From the NCBI RefSeq assembly GCF_028823535.1, contig NZ_JAQIYM010000018.1, positions 55,905 to 119,904 of the forward strand: 64,000 nucleotides of DNA, in the 5' to 3' direction. The notes under the pieces were generated by a model. That model saw only the letters and a program-made list of their open reading frames with translations, ran no database searches and was not told where the DNA came from. Position 1 is the first letter of the stretch; the number at the start of each line of letters is the position of its first letter. This document shows positions 8,754 to 16,643 of the stretch, piece after piece. The position numbers and the translations under genes are program-made. Source of the DNA: Pseudomonas serbica. Lineage in GTDB: Bacteria > Pseudomonadota > Gammaproteobacteria > Pseudomonadales > Pseudomonadaceae.

Positions 8754-8993
8754 ATGGAATCACCGACCCACGACTTGAAAGGCTTGTTCGACCAACTCGG
8801 CCTGGATTCCAGCCAGAAAGGCATAGACGATTTCATTGCCAGCCATTCCCCCCTGCCCGACGACAAGAAACTCATCGATGCCGAGTTCTGGACCCCGCAA
8901 CAGGCAGGCTTCCTCAAAGAACAATTGCGTGAAGATGCCGACTGGGCGCGGGTGGTCGACGACCTGAACCTGCGCATGCATCAGGTTCACTAA
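8754..8993 (+). CDS. DUF2789 family protein
   Basis: A 79-residue soluble protein with the layout of DUF2789: an N-terminal helix LKGLFDQLGLDSS, then FIASHSPLPDD, the segment AEFWTPQQAGFLKEQL and an ending DADWARVVDDLNLRMH. The ATG at 8754 has GGAG eight bases upstream. Function is unknown; the family is small and widespread in Pseudomonas and related gamma-proteobacteria. It is followed immediately by a convergent small gene. Confidence 0.85.
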   Translation: MESPTHDLKGLFDQLGLDSSQKGIDDFIASHSPLPDDKKLIDAEFWTPQQAGFLKEQLREDADWARVVDDLNLRMHQVH

Positions 8994-8995
8994 CC

Positions 8996-9205
8996 TCAGG
9001 CACAGTGCAGGCTGCCGATCGATTCGGCGCGTAATTGCGCCAGCCAGGCAGCCTTGCATTCTTCCGCTTCGTTGCGACTGGAATAGGCGGTGCCACGGCG
9101 TTCGCCATTGAGCAGCACCACCCAGCAGATGCTCTGCCCCACGGCTCGCAAATTGGCGGGTACCCCGCTGCCGATCATGACCGCGACATCAACTTTATTG
9201 TGCAT
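8996..9205 (-). CDS. Small hypothetical protein
   Basis: A 69-residue protein with an excellent ribosome site (GGAGG, six bases before the ATG at 9205). The sequence shows two beta segments (VDVAVMIGSG, SICWVVLLNGE) followed by a helix (SRNEAEECKAAWLAQLRAE), an arrangement reminiscent of small alpha/beta stress proteins, but no family could be named. It ends two bases from the convergent DUF2789 gene. Confidence 0.6.
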   Translation of the reverse strand: MHNKVDVAVMIGSGVPANLRAVGQSICWVVLLNGERRGTAYSSRNEAEECKAAWLAQLRAESIGSLHCA

Positions 9206-9325
9206 GCTGCGCCTCCAATTCCGTTAGCTGCCTAACTAATAGAGGTATGGTAACGATTCCCCAGGCGCGGAAACAATATCGACTTTGTACAGCTCAGTTA
9301 CCAAAGTTGTAACAATAGCCGTCCA

Positions 9326-10939
9326 TCATCGAGGGTTTTCCGGCTTGTACCCCAGGCGCAAACCACCCCAATGACGGCCCTTGAGCATGATCGGCACTGA
9401 TAGGTCGTGCATCAGTTCGCCGGTGTCGCGGGTGTAGGTTTGCAACAGTACTGCCTGCTGATGACTGCCACAGCGGATCCCCGTTCGGTCGGCGAACTTG
9501 CGTTTACTGCGGTTGTGCAGGGTATCGCGCTCTACGTCGCCGCTCAGTGGCTGGCTGAACGCCTTGTTATGCGTCGGCACATAGCCTTGCTGGGTGCAGG
9601 CGATGGCGAATACCAGGCCTTCGTGGCGTGGCAGCAGCGGTTCCTGGATCGCCGGCAAGACCTGATCGGTGTAACGATCGAAACGCGTGTGGAACTTGGT
9701 CGGGTGGGTGTTGGGGATCGCCTGGTACTGGCGGTCGAACAGGTCTTCGAGGCTGATGAGGCCTGCATCGATGTCTGCTTCGAAACGCGCGGCAATCTGG
9801 CTCGCGCCTTCCCGGGCCAGGTCGTAGATCCGCTGGTGGTAGTCATCCAGGCCGACTTCGGCGAGGCGCTCGCTGATGGTCTCGGCCTGGCCTTCCATTT
9901 GCACCGCTGCCTGGGCCAGGCGCTGGGTCTGTTGGTCGCTGATGGCCAGGTCGCTGCGCATCTGCTCGATGGCGTGAAACAGGCTGTCGAGTTGTTCGCG
10001 GTTGGTTTCAGCACCACGGGCGATTTCACCAACCTGGCTTTCCACACTGGCGGCCAGGCGGGCAATGTTTTCCAGGTGCTGGCCCGTCTGTTCGACCTGC
10101 TCGACCCCGGTGTCAAGGTCTGCGGATAGCTGGCGGATCTGCTCGACCACTTGCGCGGTGCGTTGCTGGATATCGGCCACCATATCGCCAACTTCTCCGG
10201 TAGCGGTCGCCGTGCGCGCGGCAAGCCCTCGCACTTCGTCAGCCACCACCGCAAAACCGCGGCCGTGCTCCCCGGCCCGTGCCGCTTCGATCGCTGCGTT
10301 CAAGGCCAGCAAGTTGGTCTGGCTGGCGATGGACTGGATCACCAGCGTGACCCGCTGAATCTCATCGCTGCGCAGGCTCAGGGCCTCGATCAATTCACGG
10401 CTGTTGCTCGCGCGCTGGCTGAGCTGGTGCATGCGGGCGATCGACTCGACCAATTCGGTGCGCCCTGCCACACCGCTCTGGTGCGCTTCGCTCGCGGCAG
10501 TGAGCGCCTGGCGACTGAGGGTCGAGGTGGCCTGCTCGGTGGCAATCATGACTTCGGCATTGCCGACGATTCGCGCCGCCGCGCCCAGTTGCGATTGCAA
10601 TTTGTCGGCCAGTTGCTTGACCGAGAAGGCCACGCCAGCGGCTGACAGGGCGTTATGACTGGTGGTGTAGGAAAGTTCGCGGGTAAGTGCCGAGAGCGCG
10701 CTGGAGGTATCGGCGGGCACGGCTTCGGGCGTTTCGCGAGAGCGCAGGCGCGGTAGCCAGATGATCAGGACCGCCACAGGCAGGCCCAGGTAGAGCGACC
10801 AGCCGCCCAGGGTCATGCCACACAGCAACAGCATCAGGGCGATACTTTGCAGTGTCGGTGTCAGCCAGCGGTTTTTCGGCAAAAGCATTGGTGCAGGCAC
10901 TGCCGCCACCCGAGATCCGTCTCTCGTCATCTTTGTCAC
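9326..10939 (-). CDS. Methyl-accepting chemotaxis protein with C-terminal sensor region
   Basis: A 537-residue chemoreceptor. Two closely spaced N-terminal helices (about 28-62) anchor it, with almost no periplasmic loop. The signalling domain follows (about 95-370); its hairpin tip is at 222-233, containing EHGRGFAVVADEVRGLA, the invariant CheA/CheW contact. Uniquely placed, residues 375-537 form a C-terminal soluble region (TYTRDTGELMHDLSVPI, HWGGLRLGY) that looks like a cytoplasmic ligand-sensing domain seen in a subset of Pseudomonas receptors. Start is ATG 10939; a second Met three codons in is possible. It is monocistronic, so it probably joins an unlinked chemotaxis system. Confidence 0.9.
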   Translation of the reverse strand: MTKMTRDGSRVAAVPAPMLLPKNRWLTPTLQSIALMLLLCGMTLGGWSLYLGLPVAVLIIWLPRLRSRETPEAVPADTSSALSALTRELSYTTSHNALSAAGVAFSVKQLADKLQSQLGAAARIVGNAEVMIATEQATSTLSRQALTAASEAHQSGVAGRTELVESIARMHQLSQRASNSRELIEALSLRSDEIQRVTLVIQSIASQTNLLALNAAIEAARAGEHGRGFAVVADEVRGLAARTATATGEVGDMVADIQQRTAQVVEQIRQLSADLDTGVEQVEQTGQHLENIARLAASVESQVGEIARGAETNREQLDSLFHAIEQMRSDLAISDQQTQRLAQAAVQMEGQAETISERLAEVGLDDYHQRIYDLAREGASQIAARFEADIDAGLISLEDLFDRQYQAIPNTHPTKFHTRFDRYTDQVLPAIQEPLLPRHEGLVFAIACTQQGYVPTHNKAFSQPLSGDVERDTLHNRSKRKFADRTGIRCGSHQQAVLLQTYTRDTGELMHDLSVPIMLKGRHWGGLRLGYKPENPR

Positions 10940-11065
10940 CCCGCCAATATTCTAGTTGTTGTCTTCGCATTAAACGCCAGCATAAGGCCATTATCCATGA
11001 GCCTTTAGTAGGGGACGTTGCAGCAGATCAATAGAAACTGGGGGGATTTGTAGATGTCGCAAAGC

Positions 11066-11118
11066 AAAGATCGCAGCCTACGGCAGCTCCCACAGGGCTG
11101 GCGAAGGCTGCGATCTTT
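11066..11118. terminator. Inverted repeat, putative terminator downstream of the dksA-like gene
   Basis: Exact 14-base arms AAAGATCGCAGCCT (11066-11079) and AGGCTGCGATCTTT (11105-11118) flank a CGGCAGCTCCCACAGGG-type loop. It belongs to the same repeat type as 28145-28183. It lies ten bases past the stop of the minus-strand DksA-like gene; the T run is better on the plus strand, so termination of the minus-strand message is plausible, not proven. Confidence 0.5.
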
Positions 11119-11127
11119 TTTACAGAA

Positions 11128-11532
11128 TCAGGCCTGACGCTGGTGCTTGTCGATCTGCTCGTGACGTTCTTGAGCTTCGATGCAGTACTTGGTGGTCGGG
11201 CTGATCAGCAGGCGCTTGAGGCCGATCGGCTCGCCGCTGTCATCGCACCAGCCGAAGCTGTCTTCCTTGATGCGTTCCAGGGCTTGTTCCAACTGGGGCA
11301 GCATGCGCTGATCACGGTCGATCGCGTTCACCAGCCAGGTGCGCTCTTCTTCGACGGAAGCGGCGTCAGCCGGGTCCGCCGGGGTGTCCAGGCTTTCGAT
11401 GGCGATGCGGTTCTGCTCGATGCGCTCGTGGGTTTCGACTTTCATGTTCTGCAACAGCTCAGAGAAAAAAGCATGTTGCTCGGCATTCATGTAGTCATCC
11501 GCCGGCATGGCCAGCAACTTGTCCTTTGTCAT
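11128..11532 (-). CDS. DksA/TraR-family protein with degenerate zinc site
   Basis: A 134-residue DksA-like regulator that would bind in the RNA polymerase secondary channel and modulate transcription with ppGpp. The coiled-coil tip keeps the acidic pattern (DPADAAS, residues 53-59). The C-terminal zinc finger keeps only two of four cysteines (C96 in GWCDDSG and C117 in YCIEAQE), the others being Ser and Ala. This recalls P. aeruginosa DksA2, known to work without zinc. Start ATG 11532; the longer open frame upstream is not coding-like. It may be a DksA backup under zinc limitation, or an accessory paralogue; this is inference. Confidence 0.8.
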   Translation of the reverse strand: MTKDKLLAMPADDYMNAEQHAFFSELLQNMKVETHERIEQNRIAIESLDTPADPADAASVEEERTWLVNAIDRDQRMLPQLEQALERIKEDSFGWCDDSGEPIGLKRLLISPTTKYCIEAQERHEQIDKHQRQA

Positions 11533-11896
11533 TGATATCTCTATAAAAAAACGTGCATTAAGGCGAATTAGGGAGCGTTGCGGCGGACCATCGAAGGTCA
11601 TCGCAAAGGCGCCGTTTATACCAAGCGCCACCCGGCACTCAATTTACGAGGGGCGGCAGTCTAAGGCCGACTTGAGGCCTCAGCAACTGAAAAGACAGCG
11701 AATTTGTCCGACAAAGCCTCGAAAATGCTCTAAGGCAGGCATCCAGGCGGATATCGGAGTGCGTTTATAGCAAGAAATTCAATCCTGCACAGGTATATGC
11801 AAGACAAACCGCTGAGCTGCATGCCCCCTGGTTGCAGGTCGACCGGGCTCAGCTAAGGTTGTGGCTCGGCAAATGGCTATCTAAAGGAGCGGTTAC
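11533..11896. other. Divergent intergenic region
   Basis: About 360 bases between the minus-strand DksA-like gene and the plus-strand glutathione transferase. It should contain both promoters. A weak open frame (11507-11770, plus) has no ribosome site and non-protein-like composition. No Zur-type or other operator could be assigned with confidence. Confidence 0.4.
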
Positions 11897-12511
11897 ATGA
11901 AGCTGATCGGCATGCTGGATTCACCTTACGTTCGACGCGTTGCCATTTCGGCCAAGCGCCTGGGCATCGCCCTGGAGCAGCAATCGGTGTCGGTGTTCAG
12001 GACCTTCGAGCAGTTCCAGCAGATCAACCCGGTGGTCAAGGCGCCTACCCTGGTGCTCGACGATGGCGAGGTGTTGATGGATTCGACGCTGATCATCGAC
12101 TACCTGGAAGCCCTGGCCGAACCTGGCCGCAGCCTGATGCCCCAGGGCATCGAGCAACGCCTGCGCGCACTGCGCCTGATTGGCCTGGCACTCGCGGCCA
12201 GTGAAAAGTCGGTGCAGCTTTATTATGAGCGCAACCTGCGCCCGGCAGAGATCCAGTTCCAGCCTTGGGTGGATCGCGTCGAGGGGCAATTGGCGGCGGC
12301 CTATGCGGCGCTGGAATGGGAGCTGGAAAAGCAGCCGCTGCCGAGTGACGGCTCGATTGGTCAGGATGGCATCACACTGGCCGTGGCGTGGAGCTTTACC
12401 AACCTTGTGGTGCCGGATCAGGTGGATGTCGCGCAGTTTCCGCGGATTGCTGCCTTTACCGTTTATGCCGAGGGGCTTGAGGCGTTTGTTGCTACGCCGA
12501 TTGATGGATGA
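11897..12511 (+). CDS. Glutathione S-transferase family protein
   Basis: A 204-residue GST-fold protein. The N-terminal thioredoxin-like domain (1-80) begins KLIGMLDSPYVRRVAISAKR, with Ser9 at the usual catalytic position, and contains the cis-Pro motif VKAPTLVLDDGEVLMDST, where DST contacts glutathione. The C-terminal all-helical domain covers about 90-200. Start ATG 11897 has AAAGGAG upstream. It is monocistronic and followed by a REPIN. Substrate unknown; it may act in detoxification or as a stress protein. Confidence 0.9.
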   Translation: MKLIGMLDSPYVRRVAISAKRLGIALEQQSVSVFRTFEQFQQINPVVKAPTLVLDDGEVLMDSTLIIDYLEALAEPGRSLMPQGIEQRLRALRLIGLALAASEKSVQLYYERNLRPAEIQFQPWVDRVEGQLAAAYAALEWELEKQPLPSDGSIGQDGITLAVAWSFTNLVVPDQVDVAQFPRIAAFTVYAEGLEAFVATPIDG

Positions 12512-12531
12512 ATTTATAGCGCCTGACTTGG

Positions 12532-12605
12532 CCTCTTCGCGAGCAAGCCCGCTCCCACAGTGGAACGCATTCCCCCCTGTGGGAGCGGGCTTGCTCGCGA
12601 AGAGG
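12532..12605. repeat. REPIN (GTGGGAGCGGGCTTGCTCGCGA type)
   Basis: Perfect 29-base inverted arms (12532-12560 and 12577-12605) around a 16-base centre, containing GAGCAAGCCCGCTCCCACAG and its complement. This is the commonest REP type in the window and sits between the GST gene and a convergent membrane-peptide gene. Confidence 0.9.
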
Positions 12606-12644
12606 GACTGACATTCAACATCAATTCAAATGGATATCCCTAAA

Positions 12645-12678
12645 TAAAAACGCCGCTCCTGCGCAAGGCAGGAGCGGC
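12645..12678 (-). terminator. Rho-independent terminator
   Basis: On the minus strand, a perfect 11-bp GC-rich stem (GCCGCTCCTGC/GCAGGAGCGGC, 12652-12662 and 12668-12678) with a five-base loop is followed by a T run (GTTTTTATTTA). It lies 21 bases after the stop of the 24-residue membrane peptide and so ends the 13719-12700 transcript. Confidence 0.9.
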
Positions 12679-12699
12679 AGAGGCACAAGCCCCAGTAGA

Positions 12700-12774
12700 T
12701 CAGTGCATGAACAGAGCGATCAGGATGATGATCGGGATAGGTACACCAAGAAAGAACAACAGTAATGAACGCAT
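12700..12774 (-). CDS. 24-residue membrane peptide
   Basis: A very small gene: ATG at 12774, TGA at 12700-12702, 24 residues. The peptide starts MRSLLLFFLGVPIPIIILI and ends ALFMH, a single hydrophobic helix with a central Gly-Val-Pro-Ile-Pro kink and one N-terminal Arg. AGGAG lies six bases upstream of the start, and a strong terminator follows the stop, both arguing for a real gene. It is 15 bases downstream of the 309-residue membrane protein gene on the same strand, so it is probably co-transcribed and may be its small partner. Function unknown. Confidence 0.75.
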   Translation of the reverse strand: MRSLLLFFLGVPIPIIILIALFMH

Positions 12775-12789
12775 GATGATTCTCCTGGG

Positions 12790-13719
12790 TTAACGAATCG
12801 GAGCAGTAGTGACGTAGGTGTCGGTTTCCACATACACCACGGCATCCCGGCGACGGCCACCGAAGGTCGCGGCAAGGCTGGCGAAGAACGCACCGGCCAG
12901 CAGCGCTACAAACATCCACAAGGTGGTCCAGGCAGCGACTTTGGCGGCGGTGTCAGCAGCCTGTTGCGCCGCCAGCTTGGCGTCGGCCACGGCTTTTTGC
13001 GTACGGGCATAAACCTCGTCGACTCGACGTTCCGCGTCCGCTTGTGTCAGGTTGGTCCGCTGGGCCACCAGTTGTGCCAGGTAGGTGCGGTCTTCAGGGG
13101 CCAGTTGACCGTCGCTCAGGGAGCGCACGAAAATGCGCGTCACAGTGCCTCGGGCGGCGTCATCGCTGACGGCGGCCGGACGGTCATCGCGAAACAGGCT
13201 GTCGATGTAGTAGCCGTACTGATCGCTGTCGGTATTGGCTGCCGCGGTGCCTGCCGCCTGGGTCACGGCGTTGGCGGCGCCACCGGCGACCTGCGCCCCG
13301 GCTTGCACCCCGCCACTGACGATGCTGCTGACCGAGCCGGCCACCAGGGTCGCTGTCACCAGGGTCGCTACGCACCAGGCGAGAAAGCCGTGGGCAGTGT
13401 CACGAAAGTAGACTTCATCGCCATGCATGTAAGCCCACTTCACCCGCAACCGGCCCGCGATGTAGCCACCGGCCCCGGAAGCGATGATTTGCGTGACGGC
13501 CAGCCAGACAATCGTCGATATGCCCAAGCCCTTGGCGCTCATGCCTTCATTGGCCCACGGCGAAACCGCCGAGAACCCCAGGCCGAAACCGAGCAGCACC
13601 AGGATCAGCGATAATGCCGCAGCCGCCGCGGCCCCGGCGAAGATCGCCCCCCAGGACACGCCAGACACCGTGCTCGACTCATCCGTGGCGGGATAGAAAC
13701 CCTCAGAGGATCTATTCAT
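12790..13719 (-). CDS. Membrane protein of unknown function with glycine/alanine-rich helices
   Basis: A 309-residue protein with a helix near 22-50 (GAIFAGAAAAAALSLILVLL), one at 66-90 followed by GGYIAGRLR, one at 110-140, and a C-terminal helix at 265-287 followed by LAATFGGRRRD. Between them a hydrophilic segment (about 160-260) carries an Ala/Lys-rich coiled-coil-like stretch (ADAKLAAQQAADTAAKVA). Similar proteins occur in many proteobacteria without known function, sometimes loosely annotated as PhnA-like. It shares a transcript with the 24-residue peptide. Start ATG 13719. Confidence 0.75.
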   Translation of the reverse strand: MNRSSEGFYPATDESSTVSGVSWGAIFAGAAAAAALSLILVLLGFGLGFSAVSPWANEGMSAKGLGISTIVWLAVTQIIASGAGGYIAGRLRVKWAYMHGDEVYFRDTAHGFLAWCVATLVTATLVAGSVSSIVSGGVQAGAQVAGGAANAVTQAAGTAAANTDSDQYGYYIDSLFRDDRPAAVSDDAARGTVTRIFVRSLSDGQLAPEDRTYLAQLVAQRTNLTQADAERRVDEVYARTQKAVADAKLAAQQAADTAAKVAAWTTLWMFVALLAGAFFASLAATFGGRRRDAVVYVETDTYVTTAPIR

Positions 13720-14034
13720 TGTTGTATCGCTCCAGGCAGAAAGATGGTGTTACAAGTCTCGAAAGAGCAATTGCAGTCACCGTGCCAGTCGCGGGGTTTT
13801 AATAAATCCTGATTTTTCAGCGAGTTAGAAAGTTTGAACTTCCCCGATCCATGCAATATGCAAGGAATGGGTATGCTCGGCGGGTTTTATGCATTGATCA
13901 GGAAGATCAAAAGATCACAGCCTGCGGCAGCTCCTGGGGATATGTTTCAAATGAACTTTTATTTAGGAAGCCTGCGAGCAATTCTTGGCAAAATGCTCTC
14001 CACTCTGTTTTGAATCGAATATCAGGCCAACTCC
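13720..14034. other. Divergent intergenic region with repeat fragment
   Basis: About 315 bases between the minus-strand membrane protein and the plus-strand response regulator. It contains one arm of the GATCGCAGCCT repeat type (AAAAGATCACAGCCTGCGGC near 13908) without its partner arm. The rest is A/T-rich near 13795-13850 and probably holds the two promoters. No gene is seen. Confidence 0.45.
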
Positions 14035-14718
14035 ATGACCCGCATCTTGACCATCGAAGACGACGCCGTGACCGCCCGGGAAATAGTCGCCGAACTGAGC
14101 AGCCACGGGCTCGACGTCGATTGGGTCGACAATGGCCGAGAGGGCCTGGAGCGTGCGGTCAGCGGCAACTATGACCTGATCACCCTCGACCGCATGCTGC
14201 CCGAACTCGACGGCCTGGCGATCGTCACCACGCTGCGCACCATGGGCGTGGCCACGCCGATCCTGATGATCAGCGCCCTCTCCGACGTCGACGAGCGCGT
14301 GCGCGGCCTGCGTGCCGGCGGTGACGATTACCTGACCAAACCCTTCGCCACCGATGAAATGGCCGCCCGTGTCGAAGTCCTGCTGCGCCGCCAGAACACC
14401 GTAACCGCGCAAGCGACCACGCTGCGGGTGGCGGATCTGGAACTGAACCTGATCAGCCACGAAGCCAGTCGCGACGGCCAGTTGCTGACGCTGTTGCCCA
14501 CCGAGTACAAGCTGCTGGAATTCCTGATGCGCAACACCGGGCAAATCCTCTCGCGGATGATGATCTTCGAAGAAGTCTGGGGTTATCACTTCGATCCCGG
14601 CACCAATCTGATCGACGTGCACATCGGCCGCCTGCGCAAGAAGATCGACCCACCTGGCAATGTTCCATTGATTCGGACGGTGCGAGGCTCGGGTTATGTC
14701 ATTGCCGAACCCGTCTAA
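14035..14718 (+). CDS. OmpR-family response regulator
   Basis: A 227-residue two-domain regulator. The receiver domain (1-120) has the acidic pair D9/D10, the phosphoacceptor D52 (LITLDRMLPELDG) and K102 (DYLTKPF). The winged-helix DNA-binding domain (about 130-225) ends VHIGRLRKKI...VRGSGYVI, typical of OmpR/PhoB. It overlaps the downstream sensor kinase by 23 bases, so the pair is co-translated. Neighbours give no strong clue to the signal. Relatives in pseudomonads are annotated with copper, membrane or quorum signals, but I cannot choose among them. Confidence 0.92.
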   Translation: MTRILTIEDDAVTAREIVAELSSHGLDVDWVDNGREGLERAVSGNYDLITLDRMLPELDGLAIVTTLRTMGVATPILMISALSDVDERVRGLRAGGDDYLTKPFATDEMAARVEVLLRRQNTVTAQATTLRVADLELNLISHEASRDGQLLTLLPTEYKLLEFLMRNTGQILSRMMIFEEVWGYHFDPGTNLIDVHIGRLRKKIDPPGNVPLIRTVRGSGYVIAEPV

Positions 14719-16090
14719 AGGCTGGCGCTCCTCCAGCAGTCGCCTGCTGGCGCTGTACAGCGCGTTGTTCGTGCTATGGAGCGGGATTCTCATGGGGGTC
14801 ATGTACTACGAGGTCTCCGCCTACCTGGACAACCTGGCCAAGCATTCGCTGATGCAACGCCAGCACCTGTTCTCGCGCTTTGAGGGTGAGCAACTGGTGG
14901 ACGCCCTCGCCGTCAGCATGACCTTCGATATCCGCGGTCTCGACGCCTATGGCCTGTTCGACAGCCAGCATCGCTACCTCAGCGGTGCGCTGAACCATAT
15001 CCCGCGCGGCTTGCCGCTCGACGGCAAGATCCACATGCTCAGCGACTGCGCCGACTCCGACGACCCGACGCTGCCCAACGACAGCTGCGACGCCGTGGCG
15101 ACCAAGACCCGCGATGGTCTCTGGCTGATACTGGTGCGTGACAACGGCTCGCTGTTTGCCGTGACGCGGATCATTTTGCACGCGCTGTTCTGGGGGGTGA
15201 CCCTGACCATCCTGCCAGGCATCGTCGGTTGGCACCTGTTGCGCCGCCGCCCCTTAAGGCGGATTCGGGCGATCCAGGGCAGCGCCGAAGCCATCGTCGC
15301 CGGCGACCTGACCCGACGTTTGCCGCTGTCCAATCGCCGCGACGAACTGGACATGCTCGCCGCCATCGTCAACGCCATGCTCGAACGCATCGAGCGCCTG
15401 ATGCACGAGGTCAAGGGCGTGTGCGATAACATTGCCCACGACCTGCGTACCCCCCTGACCCGCCTGCGCGCGCAGCTCTACCGCATGCAACAACAGGCCG
15501 GCGAAGGCTCGGCCCAAGCGGCACAACTGGACCTGGTACTGGGCGAGGCGGACACGCTGATGGCGCGCTTTCGCGGCTTGCTGCGCATTTCCGAGCTGGA
15601 GGATCGCCAGCGTCGATCCGGGTTCGTACAGCTCGACCCGGTGCCGTTGCTGCAGGAACTGCATGACTTCTATCTGCCCTTGGCGGAAGACGACGGCCTG
15701 ACATTTGAACTGCAACTGCCGGAGTGGTTGCCGCCACTCAATGGCGACCGCGCCTTGCTGTTCGAGGCGGTGGCCAATTTGTTGAGCAACTCGATCAAAT
15801 TCACCCCGCCCGGTGGCCAGGTGATTTTGCGCGGGGTCAATGAAAGCGGGCATACCCGCATCGAAGTACTGGACTCCGGCCCGGGTATTCCAGAGGCCGA
15901 ACGGGTGGCGGTGTTCCAGCGCTTCTATCGCGCCGAGGCGGGCAACCAGAAAAGCGGTTTCGGCCTGGGCCTGTCAATCGTCGCGGCGATTGTCAGCCTG
16001 CACGGGTTTACCCTGGAAGTGGGCAGCAGCGAACTGGGTGGCGCGCGGTTGATGATCGATTGTCGGCAGAGTTTGATTCCACCGGCCTGA
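14696..16090 (+). CDS. Sensor histidine kinase
   Basis: A 464-residue membrane kinase. Two helices (about 19-37 and 158-182) bracket a periplasmic sensor of about 120 residues with two cysteines (C118, C131) that might form a disulfide. HAMP follows (183-235), then the dimerisation domain with H248 in DNIAHDLRTPL, and the ATPase domain with N-box NLLSNSIKFTPP, G1 DSGPGIPE and G2 GFGLGLSIV. The ATG at 14696 lies inside the regulator gene. The signal is unknown. The transcript ends at a REPIN 15 bases after the stop. Confidence 0.92.
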   Translation: MSLPNPSKGWRSSSSRLLALYSALFVLWSGILMGVMYYEVSAYLDNLAKHSLMQRQHLFSRFEGEQLVDALAVSMTFDIRGLDAYGLFDSQHRYLSGALNHIPRGLPLDGKIHMLSDCADSDDPTLPNDSCDAVATKTRDGLWLILVRDNGSLFAVTRIILHALFWGVTLTILPGIVGWHLLRRRPLRRIRAIQGSAEAIVAGDLTRRLPLSNRRDELDMLAAIVNAMLERIERLMHEVKGVCDNIAHDLRTPLTRLRAQLYRMQQQAGEGSAQAAQLDLVLGEADTLMARFRGLLRISELEDRQRRSGFVQLDPVPLLQELHDFYLPLAEDDGLTFELQLPEWLPPLNGDRALLFEAVANLLSNSIKFTPPGGQVILRGVNESGHTRIEVLDSGPGIPEAERVAVFQRFYRAEAGNQKSGFGLGLSIVAAIVSLHGFTLEVGSSELGGARLMIDCRQSLIPPA

Positions 16091-16105
16091 CCCAACGCGC
16101 CCCTT

Positions 16106-16194
16106 TGTAGGCGCTGGCTTGCCAGCGAAGACAGACTGTCTGGCACCACGAGGCTGAATGTGCCGCCGCCTTCGCCGGCAAGCCAGCGCCTACA
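16106..16194. repeat. REPIN (GTAGGCGCTGGCTTGCCAGC type)
   Basis: Inverted arms TGTAGGCGCTGGCTTGCC (from 16106) and GGCAAGCCAGCGCCTACA (to 16194) flank a variable centre. This is the second REP flavour of the window, related to the units at 26462 and in the 63281 array. It separates the kinase gene from a convergent SRPBCC gene. Confidence 0.88.
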
Positions 16195-16205
16195 AGTGTG
16201 CGGGG

Positions 16206-16616
16206 TCAGGCGGGATAGTTGGCACGCAGGGCCTCGAGGCCACCCTGATAGATCCCGGTGAACAACGCCACCACTTCCTCATCGCTAACACCCACCGGCT
16301 CAAACCGACCGGACCAGGTCACCCGCGCCCCGTCGCCCCGTGCTTCGACCTTGATCGTCGCCAGGTACTGAGTGGCCGGAAACGGCGCCTGCTCGATCGA
16401 GTAACTGTAGGTCTTGCCCTCGTTGTCGAAGGTTTGCAGACGCTCGATCACCACCGCGCCGTCCGCCGTCTGCAGGCTGCGCACCCGCCCGCCTTCGCTG
16501 AGCTCACTCTTGGGAATGAACGGCAGCCAGTCCGGCAGCGAGTTGAAGCCGCCGATCAATTGCCAGACCTGGTCGGCCGAGGCCGGGATGTCGATGGTTG
16601 CTGATGCTGTTGCCAT
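16206..16616 (-). CDS. SRPBCC family protein (polyketide cyclase/START-like)
   Basis: A 136-residue single-domain protein with the helix-grip fold signature: ATIDIPASADQVWQLIGGF at the start, then LPDWLPFIPKSELSEGG, and a beta segment ARVTWSGRFEP before a long C-terminal helix. These proteins bind hydrophobic ligands in a cavity; no catalytic role is implied. ATG 16616 was preferred to an upstream frame start nine bases earlier because the family usually begins with two or three residues before the first strand. It lies 27 bases downstream of the SDR gene on the same strand and is probably in its operon. Confidence 0.85.
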   Translation of the reverse strand: MATASATIDIPASADQVWQLIGGFNSLPDWLPFIPKSELSEGGRVRSLQTADGAVVIERLQTFDNEGKTYSYSIEQAPFPATQYLATIKVEARGDGARVTWSGRFEPVGVSDEEVVALFTGIYQGGLEALRANYPA

Positions 16617-16643
16617 GTAAAGCACTCTCTCGATTAATAAGGT

